Below, in pieces: positions 12,210 through 25,774 of a stretch of DNA of 64,000 nt; positions within the stretch are counted from its first letter, which is position 1; the number at the start of each line of letters is the position of its first letter. The notes beneath the pieces were generated by a model. That model had not been told where the DNA came from, did not search any database, and was given only the letters and a program-made list of their open reading frames with translations. Made by a program: the position numbers and the translations under genes. Source of the DNA: Karalla daura (Eukaryota; Chordata; Actinopteri; Chaetodontiformes; Leiognathidae); NCBI GenBank assembly GCA_029224185.1, contig CM055205.1, positions 13,711,961 through 13,775,960 of the forward strand, given 5' to 3'.

Positions 12210-15200
12210 CTGAGAACAAATGGACAGAAGGACAATAACGGTCAGACCTCCCCACCAAAAAAAATGAGAAAAAAAAACATCCAATCAACAGCGCAGTTGG
12301 TTGCAAGGTCAGGTATGAAGTCCACTTCCATCAAGCCAGCTGTTCCCTCAGGCATTCAAGGATAACTTTTTGTATAACGAGGCTCTGAATCATCCACAAA
12401 TTATTGAAACGTCAAGACCTCAACAGGACAGAAACGCTCAACAGATTTCTCTCCATCAACAGAGACAGAGTCACCGCAATTATGCATCCCCACGAAAATA
12501 GAAGCGCAGCTGCCAGCATCGCGATGTGGCAACGCTTGAACAGGAAAAGAAAGCATAAAATTGTCAGACTCTAGAGTCAGCAATCACTTCTAATAACCAA
12601 CCATTTCATGTGTGTGCAATTCAACCGTAGCGTAGAAATTCATATGAAAATGTATTTGCTCTTTGTGTAGTATACAGATGTGGGACTAATAAACCTAAAT
12701 CTGACAAACCGCTTATTATCAGATAGAATTTTCAATTTACTACATAGGAAATGAATATCAGTCATGTTACTCATCTGGACATTCTTTTTTTTTTATTCTA
12801 AGCGTATCAAATCATTTCAAGTTTTCAGGAAACCTAAAATATGGGGCTTCTACACAGTTTCCAAAAGGAAACTGACTGTCTCTGCAGTGTCAATCCACAT
12901 CATTTTTAACCTCACTTTGTCAAGAGCATAAGGCAAAGCTACAGCAAACTTAAACAACTGTGAGTACTCCACCTTCACGATCCAGCGCTGATTTTCAACA
13001 ATGATAAATGCAAAATGAAACACTTTATGCAAAGTGGTTGTTCAGCCAGATTTGTCAGGGTCAGATGTCTTTAACAGTTTGCATTGTACAGCACAAAATA
13101 TTCCTGCTTCAAGCACAGTTCAGGAAAGGTGCTAAATGAATCCATACCACAGTAGCAAAATACATTGGTTTGATGCCGTAGCCAAGTGGCCCAGGTGTGC
13201 ATGACGCACAGACACCCCCAGACCCTGACAGCATTTAATGGGAATAACACAGAAGCAAACCAGTGTGCTGACTAAATGGCAAACAATGCACTGCCAGATT
13301 TAACTGTTGTAACACACATGAAAAAACAAACAAAAACTACAATGTAATTCAAATCATCCCTGGCAGTCTTCATAATATATTAGCTTTTACAAGTGCCTCT
13401 AGTCCCTTATCACACAAGAGATAATGTTTTCTATGTTCATTTCACTTTCCTGCAACATCTAGGACAATAAACTATGATAATTGGTTTCATTTTATGGATC
13501 TGAATGAGGGCGCCCTCATAGGAGAACTGATAAAACGGATGACAAATATTATCTCTGCTGTTGTGGAATGCCTAAATGATTTCATTGTTTTTTCAATGTC
13601 CATGATAAATGTCCATTAAACTAACAAAGTACCCCACTCATCAAACCCTCCCTCAGTTTAAGTCTCGTTATTGGTTATCATTAGTTTAGCCTTGTCTCAA
13701 TAACTAAGCAATAAATAACATCAATAATCCAAATGACTTGTGGATCATCTGCAACACAGTTAAACAGGGAGTCATCACTTACGTATTTCAATTTTAATTT
13801 GTGTTTCATGTTGTCTGTATGTCTTTGATGGGAAGCACTCATCTAAGTTATCTATGCTTTTGATCCCTTTATCATTTCAGAACAAGTTGTTCGAATTCTA
13901 GACAAGTTGTCCTCATATTCAGCAGTAAGAGTAAACAGAATCACTGTGTTTTTAATAATATACTGTAATGAGTAGTGTGGCAAATCAAACCTCTCAGGGA
14001 TTAATAACCAATGCACTAAAATGATGTTGGAAACAAATAGCATTTTGAGTAATGAGCCTTGTCTTCTAGGAAGCAGCTTTCAGCAGCAACTTTACCAGGT
14101 TTTGCTAATCCAATCGTCACATTTGCCACCCACAGTATTCACATACACACATATGCTGTGAAACAAGCAAGTCCCCATGTCTCCCTACAGATGTGAAGGT
14201 ATGTACGTATTGTAACATAGCACTATGTTGTTGACCTAAAATGTTGAATTTCAGGTTGGCAAATGTTCTTATCTCTTGTGCACTCTCACTGCATGTGTGC
14301 CCCACTCTGTACATTGAGGTATGCTAAAACTGTACACCACTATGGGAAAGATGAATTGGACTAAACAAGGGAAGAGGACCTTAATTTATGCATGATTTCA
14401 CTCCTCTCAGAGAGATTGTCACGGTGGGATATCAGCTAAACGATGGGACACATGTTCATGCAAATGGCCCCTTCGCTGACCGCAAATTGAGCTGGAAGGC
14501 AGCCATCTTGGATCAGCAATGCACTGCGGGCGAAAGTGTGTGCTTGGTTGGGGGTGCAGCTGACGGAGGGTGTGATGGTTGAAAAAGGAGGGAGGAGTTT
14601 TACAAACTGGGAGGGATTCTCGACACACATCCAGATCATGATCATCTGGCATGAGATCGGCTCATACAGCCTGTGGATAAAGAGAAAACAAAATGGATAA
14701 CGTTGGTGGAGATGCAGAAAACTGGCTTCACATGTGAGGGAAGATTAAATATTGCAATGTGATATGTGGCTGTGACAATCTGAGCCAGTATTGTGCAAAA
14801 ACAGCCAGCTGGGGGATTGGCTGCTATCGGCGAAAAAGATGTGGGCTATGATTGCAACCGAGTGATACAAAAGAATAGGTTTGCAGCACAGGTGTCTCAA
14901 GTGAGTGTTAAATTGATGGAGAGGATGAGATAGTGTGAGGGACCAAAACATGACAAAGAGAAAGAGAGAGAGAGCAAGAGACACAGAAAAGAAGGAGAAG
15001 GAGAGAAGCAGTGCACACTTTCTGGAGAAGATATGGAAAATAGCTCAGTAATGGCAAAATCTGTTTTTCACTACTGAGTGCTGAGTAATCTCTGAAATGA
15101 GTGCTTCTGAGGAGAAGAATAGGTGTGCATGGCTGCGTCCACACTGAGCACTATGTGCTGTAAGTGCATGTGAGTGTTTGCGTAAGCACAAGTGTGTGTG

Positions 15201-16207
15201 TACGGAGAGAGCAGAGGTCTATTAAGAGGGCTTTCCACCTGACTGGCCTCAGCATCTTCTCAGTGAGGAACCTCTGCTTACAATTATTCCACCCCTACCC
15301 ACGGGAACAAGAGACAGACAGTGAGGGAGACGGAGTGCGTGTGTGCGGGAAGATGGCAGCATTGGAATAGGTTGGGGTGGGGGGTATTATAATGAGGAGA
15401 TGGCAGCGTTGAGGGAGAGCAGGATATGAAAAGCAGGGAGGTGAGAAAAGCATCATCAATACGTGGGAATTTAAAAACTCAAACCATAAGCCAGAGTGGA
15501 GCAAAGCAGGGATGAGTCATAGAGAGAAACTCCTTCATTAGGCCCTACAGTTATTCAGGGATTCATGCTCACACACACTATCGTGCAGTTTTATTCGTTT
15601 GAACATTTCCCAGTGTCTGTGCTTGCATGTGTGTGTGTGCGTTTGCAATTTTACCCCCAAATATATGCGTGTTTACAACTGTAAACAGACAGCGACTAAA
15701 TCAGGTCACTCGTCCTTTAATCTTATTCACTCAATGTGTGTGTTTCTGGGGTTCGAAGGTAAGCACATTGCTGATAAAGCTGATTTTCCCCCAGAAGGAG
15801 GGAAGAAGAAGGAAGGGTTAGGAGAAAAGGAAAATAAAACTAGATACAACAGCAAGATTTTGATGGCTGAGTAGGGGGGGGGGGCATGAGCCAATATCTC
15901 TGTGTGTGTGATTGTATGAGTATTTGTGTGAGTGAGTGTAATCTTGCGATATGAGACCCAATGCTTTTAGAACTTGTCAGCGGTCAAGGCTGATGGCTAA
16001 TGCGTCTGTTGTGCTCTGTAAGCTCTGACTCGCCTGGCCTATCACACCAAAAGCTCTGTTTGGAAGTACTGACCCGGCATTGTGGAGGGAAAACTGACAA
16101 CAGATATGGATGTGAGAACTTGAAGCTCTTTTGCAAAGCTTTATCTGAGAAAGGTTAATGCAGTGGGGACATAGTGGTAAGTGGCAAGCACTGTAATATT
16201 ATAATAT

Positions 16208-16262
16208 TCAGGTCATTTGGAGGCTCAAAATTCCCCCTAGGTGTTTGTATGTGTCATGTATG
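16208..16262 (+). repeat. Short fragment of the same dispersed repeat family
   Basis: GGAGGCTCAAAATTCCCCCT and AGGTGTTTGTATGTG match the middle of the family (GGAGACTCTAAATTGCCC, AGGTGTGAATGTGAG, from memory). Confidence 0.4.
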
Positions 16263-16594
16263 GGTATGTATGTGTGTATTCACTGCCTTTGCCCAAAGTG
16301 CAGTGGAGCCACACTTCACCTTGCCACACTGTTAGGGTACGAAGAAAAACAAAGGCCCCCATTACTTTGGATTCCTTTCATGTGACTTTAGCAAAAGACA
16401 CTCAAGACAAATTCCCAGATTCATACATGCCCACTTAACCCGGAAACTGCCGTGTAGTATTGAGGGGCGCATGCATGCTGGGTCTTATCACGATGAGATC
16501 TGGATAAATACTAGGTGAGGTTGCATGTTCAGAAGGGGCTCTTGTTCAGACTCTATTTCTTGGTTGTTTGTAAAAGGACACATTAAAAATAGCC

Positions 16595-16623
16595 ACTTTG
16601 ATTGAAACTGTTTCAATCAAAGT
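16595..16623. repeat. Perfect 14-bp inverted repeat with one-base spacer
   Basis: ACTTTGATTGAAAC and its exact reverse complement GTTTCAATCAAAGT are separated by a single T. The 29-bp palindrome lies in csmd2 intron 2. Confidence 0.95.
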
Positions 16624-17493
16624 AGGAGTGTGTGTGAGTGAGGGTCTACGTATGACTCATCACTGCTGCTACTTACAGCGAAAGAAGCTGACCGCACAGC
16701 CCAGTGGAGGTTAAAATGTCACTCCATTCCCACACATATGATTCGATTCCTCCAACTAATAAGCCGACTTTCACAAGCAATTACGCTGTCATTCTATCTG
16801 CTTTCTGATCCTTTCTCTTAGGATAAGCCGCATTGCGCAGCATCGCTTTGCCCAAGGGCGTGATCTGGCCTTGATAGAGTTTTATGCTTAGCCTCCAGCG
16901 CTCTCAATTTCAGTTTAAATTGCTGTTTTTTAATCAGAAATCCTGCAAACATGTAACCAGAAATGACATTGGCAAAGATCTTTGCAGGAAGATATTAAAC
17001 CATCTGACTGTAAAACTGTACTGAACTGTAAAAGTCATCTTTATTGAATATGTATGTTTTTCAACATGCTGTATCACATTGTCCAGATAACATGCATCTC
17101 TGCAACAAAAGATGTACATTGCCTCAGGCAGCAACAATTTCTAAATCTCATATGTAGAATCCCACTGATTCCACAGCGCATCAATATTTTAAACGAGACT
17201 GACATCTTTCTGAATAGAGTAAGCTGATTCCTTCTGTCTCTCTTCTGAGGAAAAACGAGACCCGAGCATGTAGTTTCTTATTAATATTTATTTGCACATG
17301 ACATCACAAGGTATTTGTGCATCGTGGCTGAGCAGTGAGGGTGGGGGTGGTTGTAAAGAGGGAAGGGAGGTGGTCTCTCGGAAGTCTGGGACACTGAATG
17401 CTGATGGTGAGATAATCAACCGCAGTCAGCGGCAACTGAGAGACAAACCGCAGTGAAGTCATTAAGAAACCAGGGTCTCTGGAGGGGAAGGGG

Positions 17494-17498
<5 letters not shown>

Positions 17499-17529
<31 letters not shown>
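17499..17529 (+). repeat. (AG)n microsatellite
   Basis: About 15 AG units inside a longer purine-rich stretch (17,460-17,650). Confidence 0.9.
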
Positions 17530-17939
17530 CTGATACCTTGGGGGTTGGGGGGGTGGAAGGTAAGGTGAGAGGAGACAGGAGATAGAAGAACAGGAGGGGA
17601 GGAAGGAAGCAACGGGAGGAGATCCGAAGGGACGAAATGCTCCAGAGGAAACAGGAACAACTGAAGTTAGCTGTGGGAGGTGTGGGGGGTGAAACACCTA
17701 AATAATAGAACATCAATTCTTATGCAGAGATACAAATAAGTGTGGTGCGGGGTGGGGGGGTGCAATGATGAAAACAAGTGAATAATTTACAGTGTCACAA
17801 CAGTGACAGAATGCCTTACTCATCAACCGTGTTCATTTTTGGGCCATAAAAAGACACGGGTGGCAACACAGGACTGATTAGTTGTCATTGGCTGAGCAGA
17901 ATTGCGATAGTCATCGCCAGCTAAATTAAAGGATGCATC

Positions 17940-17952
17940 TGTGTGTGTGCGA

Positions 17953-17983
<31 letters not shown>

Positions 17984-17994
17984 CGTGTGTGTGC
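17940..17994 (+). repeat. (GT)n/(GC)n microsatellite
   Basis: Alternating purine-pyrimidine DNA including GCGCGCGC, a composition favourable to Z-DNA. Confidence 0.9.
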
Positions 17995-18800
17995 GAACAA
18001 GTGGCGGAGTTGAGGAACACTGTGCCAATGGCTTTACCAGAGATAAATGTGCTGTCGTCTTAAATTATATCGTTTCCAAAATCTAATTACACCTAAGGGT
18101 TGGAATAAGTATGGAGTTGTGTCCTATAGACACACACACACACAACTTCACCCCTCCCCCCGAAGTGTGTGGCGGTCAGTGAGTGAGTGAGTGATGTGGC
18201 TGGTTTATCTCCAGGCTATCTGAGCTCTATTAACAGTGCATTACATTGCCCTGATGCTATCTGCATGTGTTCAGACACCGTAGATCCGTACCTGCGAGGC
18301 AGAAAGAGGTACAGTCCCTCTAGTTTAACGACACGTCCATAAGGAAGATCTATTCGTAGTGCCACATGAGCGGAATTCTTCACAGAATTGCAAGATATGC
18401 TGACAGATACATATTTATGGACATGATACGCATCATGGGAAGCTCCATAATTGGGATCCACAGAACATAATCTGCATACGAACAGCATAAAGGCCTGTTG
18501 AGGGATTTAAAAAAATGCGTTCTTTGCTCATTCACCCCCTTCAGTACAGAAGTAAGTCAATTACACTTACAGCAAACAAATCAAGGCTGACAAATGAAAC
18601 AAGGTGACGTTCACACATCCACTGTGTTTCTCCGTGCTTGGCACAAATCGCTCTGCAATAATCCTCAGGCAGGAAACAATTAGGGATGAAATAAAACTAA
18701 TTCAATGTCGTGCCACTTGCGCCCCTAGGAAAGTGACAAAGCTAAGTGGTGGCCATGAGAAATGTTGTTTACCCGCCTCTACCTGTGTGCAGGTTGGCGG

Positions 18801-18824
18801 GTGTGTGTGTGTGTGTGTGTGTGT
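18801..18824 (+). repeat. (GT)12 microsatellite
   Basis: A pure GT run in csmd2 intron 2. Confidence 0.95.
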
Positions 18825-21800
18825 ATGAATGGGTATTTTCACTATAGCAATTATGACACACAAGGATGCAATAAACAAGCGTGGAGAGTAAAAGGACACA
18901 CCTGAGACAACCAATTGAAAGTAAATTAAATAGAAAACAAGGTGAACGACATCTCAGAATGACCACAAACCCTTTAAAGCTACCTTGCATTTCAGGGTCT
19001 CAATTCCATCCTATGGACTGTACTACAAGGTATAATCAAAACACAACCATACCACGTCTAATATAGCTCTATAAATTTGCATAGGAGCATTTCTAAAGAA
19101 AGTCCTTGGCCAAACTTGCTGCATGAATGAACAGAGATTGTTAATGTGCTGCATTTGACCATTGTAGGTATAACTGTAGGGTTGGTGTTAGGCGTCACCT
19201 TGATTCAATGTGTGCTCCAAACAGCACTGGTGTGAAGGTCTAGCGATGCCTAACAATAATGTTGTGTTAACAAAGTGCAAAGAGGCTCCGGTGAGGAGCT
19301 GGTGTGTCAATATTGTAGCCATCCACCTGGAAATGTGCGTGACACATGGAGGTGAGATGGCTTAGGTGGTGCGAGGAGGAGTATGATGGGAAAACAAACA
19401 AACACTTGAGTAACAAGGTGCAACTGAGTGCAGTGACGCCCTTCCCCTGAATCTCTCAGATTGAAAAAGAAGTGTTGTTTAATCAAACACAACCATTAGA
19501 CATTCAGTAGAGCACACATCCAGTCTCCGTTTCACCATTGCAGGCTTTTTTCCTTGAGAATTGGATTTTTGCTCTCTGCTTGTGACTCATCCTCTCCCTC
19601 TGCCACCTTCTGTGTGACTGTAAACGGCCAAGATGTATGCGGGCAGCCCCAGTGGCATACATTTTATCGTCCATAATTTCTGCTGACATTGGGTTTGGTG
19701 GCAAGCTAGAAAAATGCAGAAAGATGGAGGAAATGGGCTGCACCTGTTTGAATCACTGAATAAATCTTAGAGCTGGACGGTGATTGAAAGGTCCAGGACC
19801 TGAACCTGGAAGTTTTTCATAATTAGTTCCCCCAAGATAAGAAATACTCAAGCACACAGTGCTGTTTTGACAGTAGTGGCCTCTTTCAGGATTCTCCTCA
19901 AATCCAAGACCTTCACCATCTTCACACACCTTTGGAATGAATTGAAAGATCAACTATGAGCCTTTTCTACCGCACGTATCTTCATTAATGTTCATCCAGC
20001 TTAATGAGGGCAGACCCCTGCAACCGAGCTGCAAAACCTTAAGCAGTTTTGACAGCTTATCGATACCTATCGTTTTGAAATGACCTAGTTGATGTCCTTG
20101 TTTTTGTATGCACGCAGTGTGTTGCGTTGATTAGTCATAAGAAAACCATTTAAATCTGAGCCATTGAGGATTCCTTCAAAGAGATTGCATGAATCTTGGA
20201 ATCCTTATTCAAAATTTCATCACTTTCTCTCTCTTCCTCTCACTGTGATCTTTAGTTTTTCCCCCGCTCTGCGGAGGGATGCCACTAATAAACTCCAAAA
20301 CAAGGTTGAGCAGGAGATCTGATTAGCCACCGGGGCTAACAGGGACACAGTGACCGAGAGAGCGCCCGACCAATGCTATTTACTTTCTGCCCGCCACTCT
20401 TCTTTCATTCTTGTGGCAATGAAGATCAAAGAGCAGCAGAGGAAAGGAGACGGCGAGGGAAAAGAGAAGGGTGGAATAGGAGGGGGAGTGGGGGAGACAG
20501 TGGTTTGTTTGCCTGTGTGTGTGTAATACTGATCTAGAATTAGCTGCAGGCTCTTAGAAACCCTGATTTTCATTATGCCATTTCATTTATTTCAGCATGT
20601 GCCCCCCATTTACTCTTAGTTCTGCATGTTTTGGCATGCAGACTAGATGCCCCTGCTCTACTTCACTCCGGATGGATTGATTGACATCTGCTATGATGAA
20701 ATCTCCAGTATGATATGACGATAGAACCATTCACCTTCTCTATACCGCCAGACCTGCACAAGTGCAACTGGTCACATGCAACAAGTATCAAATTGCATGC
20801 CAGGCAAATCCTTTTGACACAGCGCGCCAAGTGTGTATGTATACACGTGTGTGTGGGAGAGACAGTGTGTGTGTGCACACAATGAGTGTGCTTTATCCAT
20901 TATCACGTTTCACAAGGTGTTTGGATAAGTAATTAGACTGCCATGCTCTGTGTCTCCCAGGGATGAGCTAGAAAAAACAAAAGGAAAGGGTGAAATCAAG
21001 GAAGAAAGAACGTGACTGCAGCAACAGGGAGAAATAAAAAAAAAGCAGAATCAACAGAGAATGGAAAATATGGCAGGGATTTGTCTGAGCCAGGAAACAA
21101 ACGGTGCACAAGGAGAATGTCTGCGCCTCACTCTGGCATAGATTACAACTACGGAGGATGTATTTCCAGTGTTTTGGGTGTGTGATTAGGTGAAGAAATG
21201 TCTGCGCTACCCTATTGTTTATATTTACTGTCTTTCTATATTTATTATCCTGTTTGTCCCATCTTTGTTAGCCTTGAGTGCAGCAGACAGCTGAAAACCA
21301 GTGGTTTGAGGTCTTTCTGATAAATGATTTCACAGGATCAATCAAGGAGACACATCACGATTACTTGTCAAAAAGGAAATATTTTCTTTATTTTTTCTAC
21401 AATACGTGAAAGGCTTTGGTTGTGCTCAAATCATAGTGTCAAAGGTTATATGACAGCTATTGAAGTGATCCTGGATGACATGGAATTCTGGTGGGTGGCT
21501 CTTTGCCTTGCTTCCACCAAGAACCTTTCTGTCTTAAGCTTCATTTCTATGTTGTTTAAAAAAAAAACATAGCAGAGGTCATTGACACAGCTGGGTACAA
21601 AACAGATATTGATGGATGATGTTTCCCTGGTTTAAATAGAACATCCACACCTCATGTCATATCTAAGCCTGGGAAATGTGAGCAAGGACATTGCAATAAC
21701 ATGTCCTGAAGGCAACAGTCAGCTTTCTCACGTGTTCCAGGCAGTTGGGAATATTGATCTGCTTCCTACAGCGGGGACAAACCCTTCCTGCAGTCTTGTT

Positions 21801-23046
21801 GCCAGATGAATATCGTGCATTTCATCCTATTTGACTATGATCAATTTAGTGGTGAAGACACAAACAGTTGGTCGTCTGCAGGCACACAGCTCTTCCTCTA
21901 GTTGTGACTCAAATACCTCAGCAGGATGGGTCATCATCATCGTACCTGTGTGCTCTGCAACCCGGCTTGATGTGTTTTGGCTTTTCTAGTGAAATTGCTG
22001 CTTGCAGGCATATTTATGTTAAATTCTGATATTTTCTCATGGAGCCAAACAGAATTTGGAGCTGCCAAGCCACTCCAGTGCCCCACCTGAGGCTGCATTC
22101 AAGGACCCATGCAAAGCAAACAAAAGAGTTGCTTGCTTCCATTATCAGAGCGGCACATAGTCGAGTTGCTTTTCCACTCAAGGCGCGATCATCGACAAAC
22201 ATAACAACGCATCAAATAAACATAAGGAAATAAAGTACATTTCACATCTGCATGCTGTGGGTGAGCACCCGAGGGCTCTTTTCATCCTCATTAGTCAAAT
22301 GTTTAAGGCCATAGAGAGGTTTGTGAATTTCTGGAAAATGCTAGAGCGTACCCTAAATGATACAGTATGTGCTCGCCGCCTCTTGTATATGCATGAGAGA
22401 TGGCATTCTGTGCCAGCAGCACAAGTATATTGCCTCCGACTTTAGTTTAAAGCTCTGAATGTAAAATGCAGAACTACAAATCACTGCAAAAAACAAAGAA
22501 GCAGAGAAGTAGCTCGTTTCATCAGATAAGCCTGTGACTCTAATGAACTGTAGACTGCTGCTGCTTCAGCTGAGAGCATTGGTTAAATGACTTTTTGGCA
22601 TTATTATCTACAGAGATACACACACTCGCATCAACAGACGAAAAAATATGACAAAGAGGTTCCAATACCAGGGAGGTGCATTTGCATTTTATGAAGCAGG
22701 TTGCTCATGCACCTCCAAAGAGGCGAATATCTGGCAGAGCAGACACAGTTTCCTTTAGAGAATCTTTCACATAAATTACAGAGAGCCGAGTTCTGTTTAT
22801 CGTTATTGACAATTATGAATGCTGCTCTGTTCCATCGTATCAATGCAAACCTACTGGAAACAAAGAGTCCTGCAAGCGGTGAAAACAATCGATGCCAAGC
22901 CTGTTTTTTTTTTTTTTTATTCAGCCTGCTCTTCAATTTCCACAATGTTGAATCCATACACACCGTATATGTTAAACCTGCCGCACATGTGCATTCCTTG
23001 CCTCTATGGTGCCTTAAGTATTATGATTTGAAAATTGTGACTGACA

Positions 23047-23074
23047 TGATTTGCATAAGTTGTCATGCAAATCA
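23047..23074. promoter_or_regulatory. Inverted pair of octamer motifs
   Basis: TGATTTGCAT (23047-23056) and ATGCAAATCA (23065-23074) are exact reverse complements with an 8-base spacer. Each contains the POU-factor octamer (ATTTGCAT/ATGCAAAT). Binding is inferred from the motif only. Confidence 0.5.
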
Positions 23075-24046
23075 ACTAAATGAATTCCCAGCAGTGAGAA
23101 AAGCATAGCATCTGCCTCCCACCATCTCTTTGTTAGGTACTGTTTATCAATTTATATCATGAAATTCTTGCCTTTGTCTGAGTTAATGTCACATTACAGG
23201 TTATTGCTCTGAATGCCTGATATTCAAGGAACTTGTCAAGTCCCAAAAGAAAATATGAGTAATATTTAAATGAATAAAGCGAAATAATTTCAGGTCAAAT
23301 GTCTCGATTATGGACAAACAGGCAAATGTAACCTTGTGTTGACTGAAACAACTTAACAAACCACAAAACCCCTTTCATTATTTCACCTGTTCTGACATAT
23401 TTGATCTGGCCAAGTATTATTTGGAAATGTTGCAGGAGTTCCTTTATCTGCTGGGATGTATGTCACTTTTTTTTTGGAGACATAAGTAGGCTTAAATGTT
23501 AAACCATGTGGAGAGCACTACCGAGACATATTCATATTTCCATTTAAGTGACCATGCCATGTCACGTCATCCCTTGCCCTTGTCCGTACCCAAAGGGGAA
23601 AAAAATGCTAAATGAGAGTACGGCACAAGCCCAGAAAAGCTGAAAGTGACATGTTTTTGATAAGTGCACTGCATATGTAATCTTTTATCTTAGTAGGAAA
23701 ACATTTTATTTCTTACCACTGCTGCTGTTAAGAACATTGATAGGCCCAGGGATCGGATATTGTCAATAGTAATACACACAATGAGTGATACACAGGATGC
23801 AAGATATAAATTCACAGCCATCTAGTTGATTATTTCTCTAATCTGGGGTTACAGGGCCTAATAATTCTGCCTCGCAGGTGAGCAGATGTCATAAATCTCA
23901 AAATCGTTTCACTTTTTCCCAGCACGAGATGATGAAAAACAAACTATCACTCTTCCCCCTGTTTTTAGCAGACTGTCGTTAAAGCTGGCGTTGATAAGTG
24001 GCAGTCTCTCCATTAACAGCCCAGACTCCAAGGAACCATAAATCCT

Positions 24047-24049
<3 letters not shown>

Positions 24050-24086
<37 letters not shown>

Positions 24087-24090
24087 TGTG
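24050..24090 (+). repeat. (GT)n microsatellite
   Basis: About 20 GT units with one TA interruption. Confidence 0.95.
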
Positions 24091-24283
24091 TTTGTATGTG
24101 ATGTTTGCCTGCCTACACATTTCTCTGGGTATATATGGAAAAAAAAAATCTCCAGTCAACATTGTACACCTGTGTGTTTAAGTTTGTGTGCGTGTGTGAG
24201 TATGAAAGCTGTTGAATAAGACAATCCAGTGATTTGCCATGACCAACACAAACAGATAAAAACATAGAGCCTTGAAGCCATAT

Positions 24284-24286
<3 letters not shown>

Positions 24287-24346
<60 letters not shown>

Positions 24347-24379
24347 ACATACATACACACACAGACACACACACACACA
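24287..24379 (+). repeat. Compound (TC)n-(CA)n microsatellite
   Basis: About 60 bases of TC units run directly into CA units. The open frames across it (Arg-Glu or Cys-Val repeats) are artefacts of the repeat. Confidence 0.95.
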
Positions 24380-25774
24380 TTCTGAAGAGACACAACCACT
24401 TCTCCTCCTCCTCATTTGTATGTGGGCCACTAACATGGATGTCGAACAGCATCTTAATATGCAAGCACGTGCAACCCAGGATGAACAGAGGCAGAAGAAA
24501 ACGTGTGGATGCAAACACACCAAGAACACATGTTCTGCACAGCGTTCCAGCACTGGAGTCATTTTCCAAAGTGTGTGTGGTGAGAGATTGATGGCCGAGG
24601 CCTTCAGTGAGGGAAGAATTATCGCTGTGGCAAGTGTTCAGGCAGGAAGTGCCGTTGTACGTCACCCGCTCCCGGTCTGACCCGCAGACATTTGCCTCTT
24701 TACAAGCTGAGCTCAGTGCTCGACGTGCTCACACATACGTATGAGACACGTTAACACAGCAGGCGCTGAGCGAGGAAGGAAAGTGAAGTAACACTGTGCT
24801 TTGATGATCCGCAGTGGCATTCACTGCTGTTACACAAGTATCTATGTGAATGATTTATCTAAAAAGTAATAAATAAGATATTGCTGTTGCTCAAACGCTA
24901 AGTAGAAGTGTTTTAGAAATACTCTATCAAACTCTATTCTCATTGCTTTTTGAGAAGAAATATGATAACTCCATAAACCTAACCTTAAGTTATTCCCCAG
25001 TATATTTCTGCTTTCATGCCTCTCAGAACAGAATGGACAATATGCTGGATCGAAAGCCTTTTACATGGCCCTAGCTAATGCCTGCTACAATTATATTCAT
25101 TTACATCATTTAAATCCCGGATACACTTATTGTCATAATCTTGCCTCTTTCTCCTTGTGTCTCTCTCTTTCTCTCTATCATTCTCTTTCACTCCAACCTA
25201 ACCAAGGCAGATCGCTGCCAACACTAAGCTTGGGTCATTTCGGGCTTCTATTTGTTAAAAATACTTTTTTGTTTGTTTTCCTTTGCCCCCATTGCCAATA
25301 GCTTACTCCTACTGTATATGTGATTTATTAGGCAAAAGTTCGGTAGAGACCAGCTCCAATGTTAAATGTCTTGGGCTAACGTCAGAAGTAGCACTTTTAA
25401 ACTGAACTGAAATGAATTGAGGAGGTTTTTATTAAGCTAAAATATGTAGTTCTAGTACCCCCACTCTTTATTACCATGACCCTACAGAGATTGATTTGTG
25501 GATGCATTAACAAGTTTGGAACAGGTGCCATAAATAAAATCCAATGTTGTCAGTGACTCATTATCAATTACGTTTTATCATCTTTAAGCAGATGCATTTT
25601 TGCTGCATTCATCAGCAAGTGATATGAATAGTATTTATGTTCATTAGGTATACAAAATACAGGTGAGAATGGATGCTAATCCTGCTCTGTATCCTCTAGA
25701 GATGCATTAAGTAGCTGTCTTAAAGGTCTTAAAGGCTGAATACTTCATACTCACAACTTGCCTCTTTTTCCAAT

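Noticed and set aside
24284..24665. Open frames with Arg-Glu, Cys-Val or His-Thr repeats across microsatellites (also at 17.4, 39.4, 45.3, 51.4, 61.9 and 62.8 kb)
   Set aside because: They are translations of dinucleotide repeats without start context, splice sites or flanking coding sequence.
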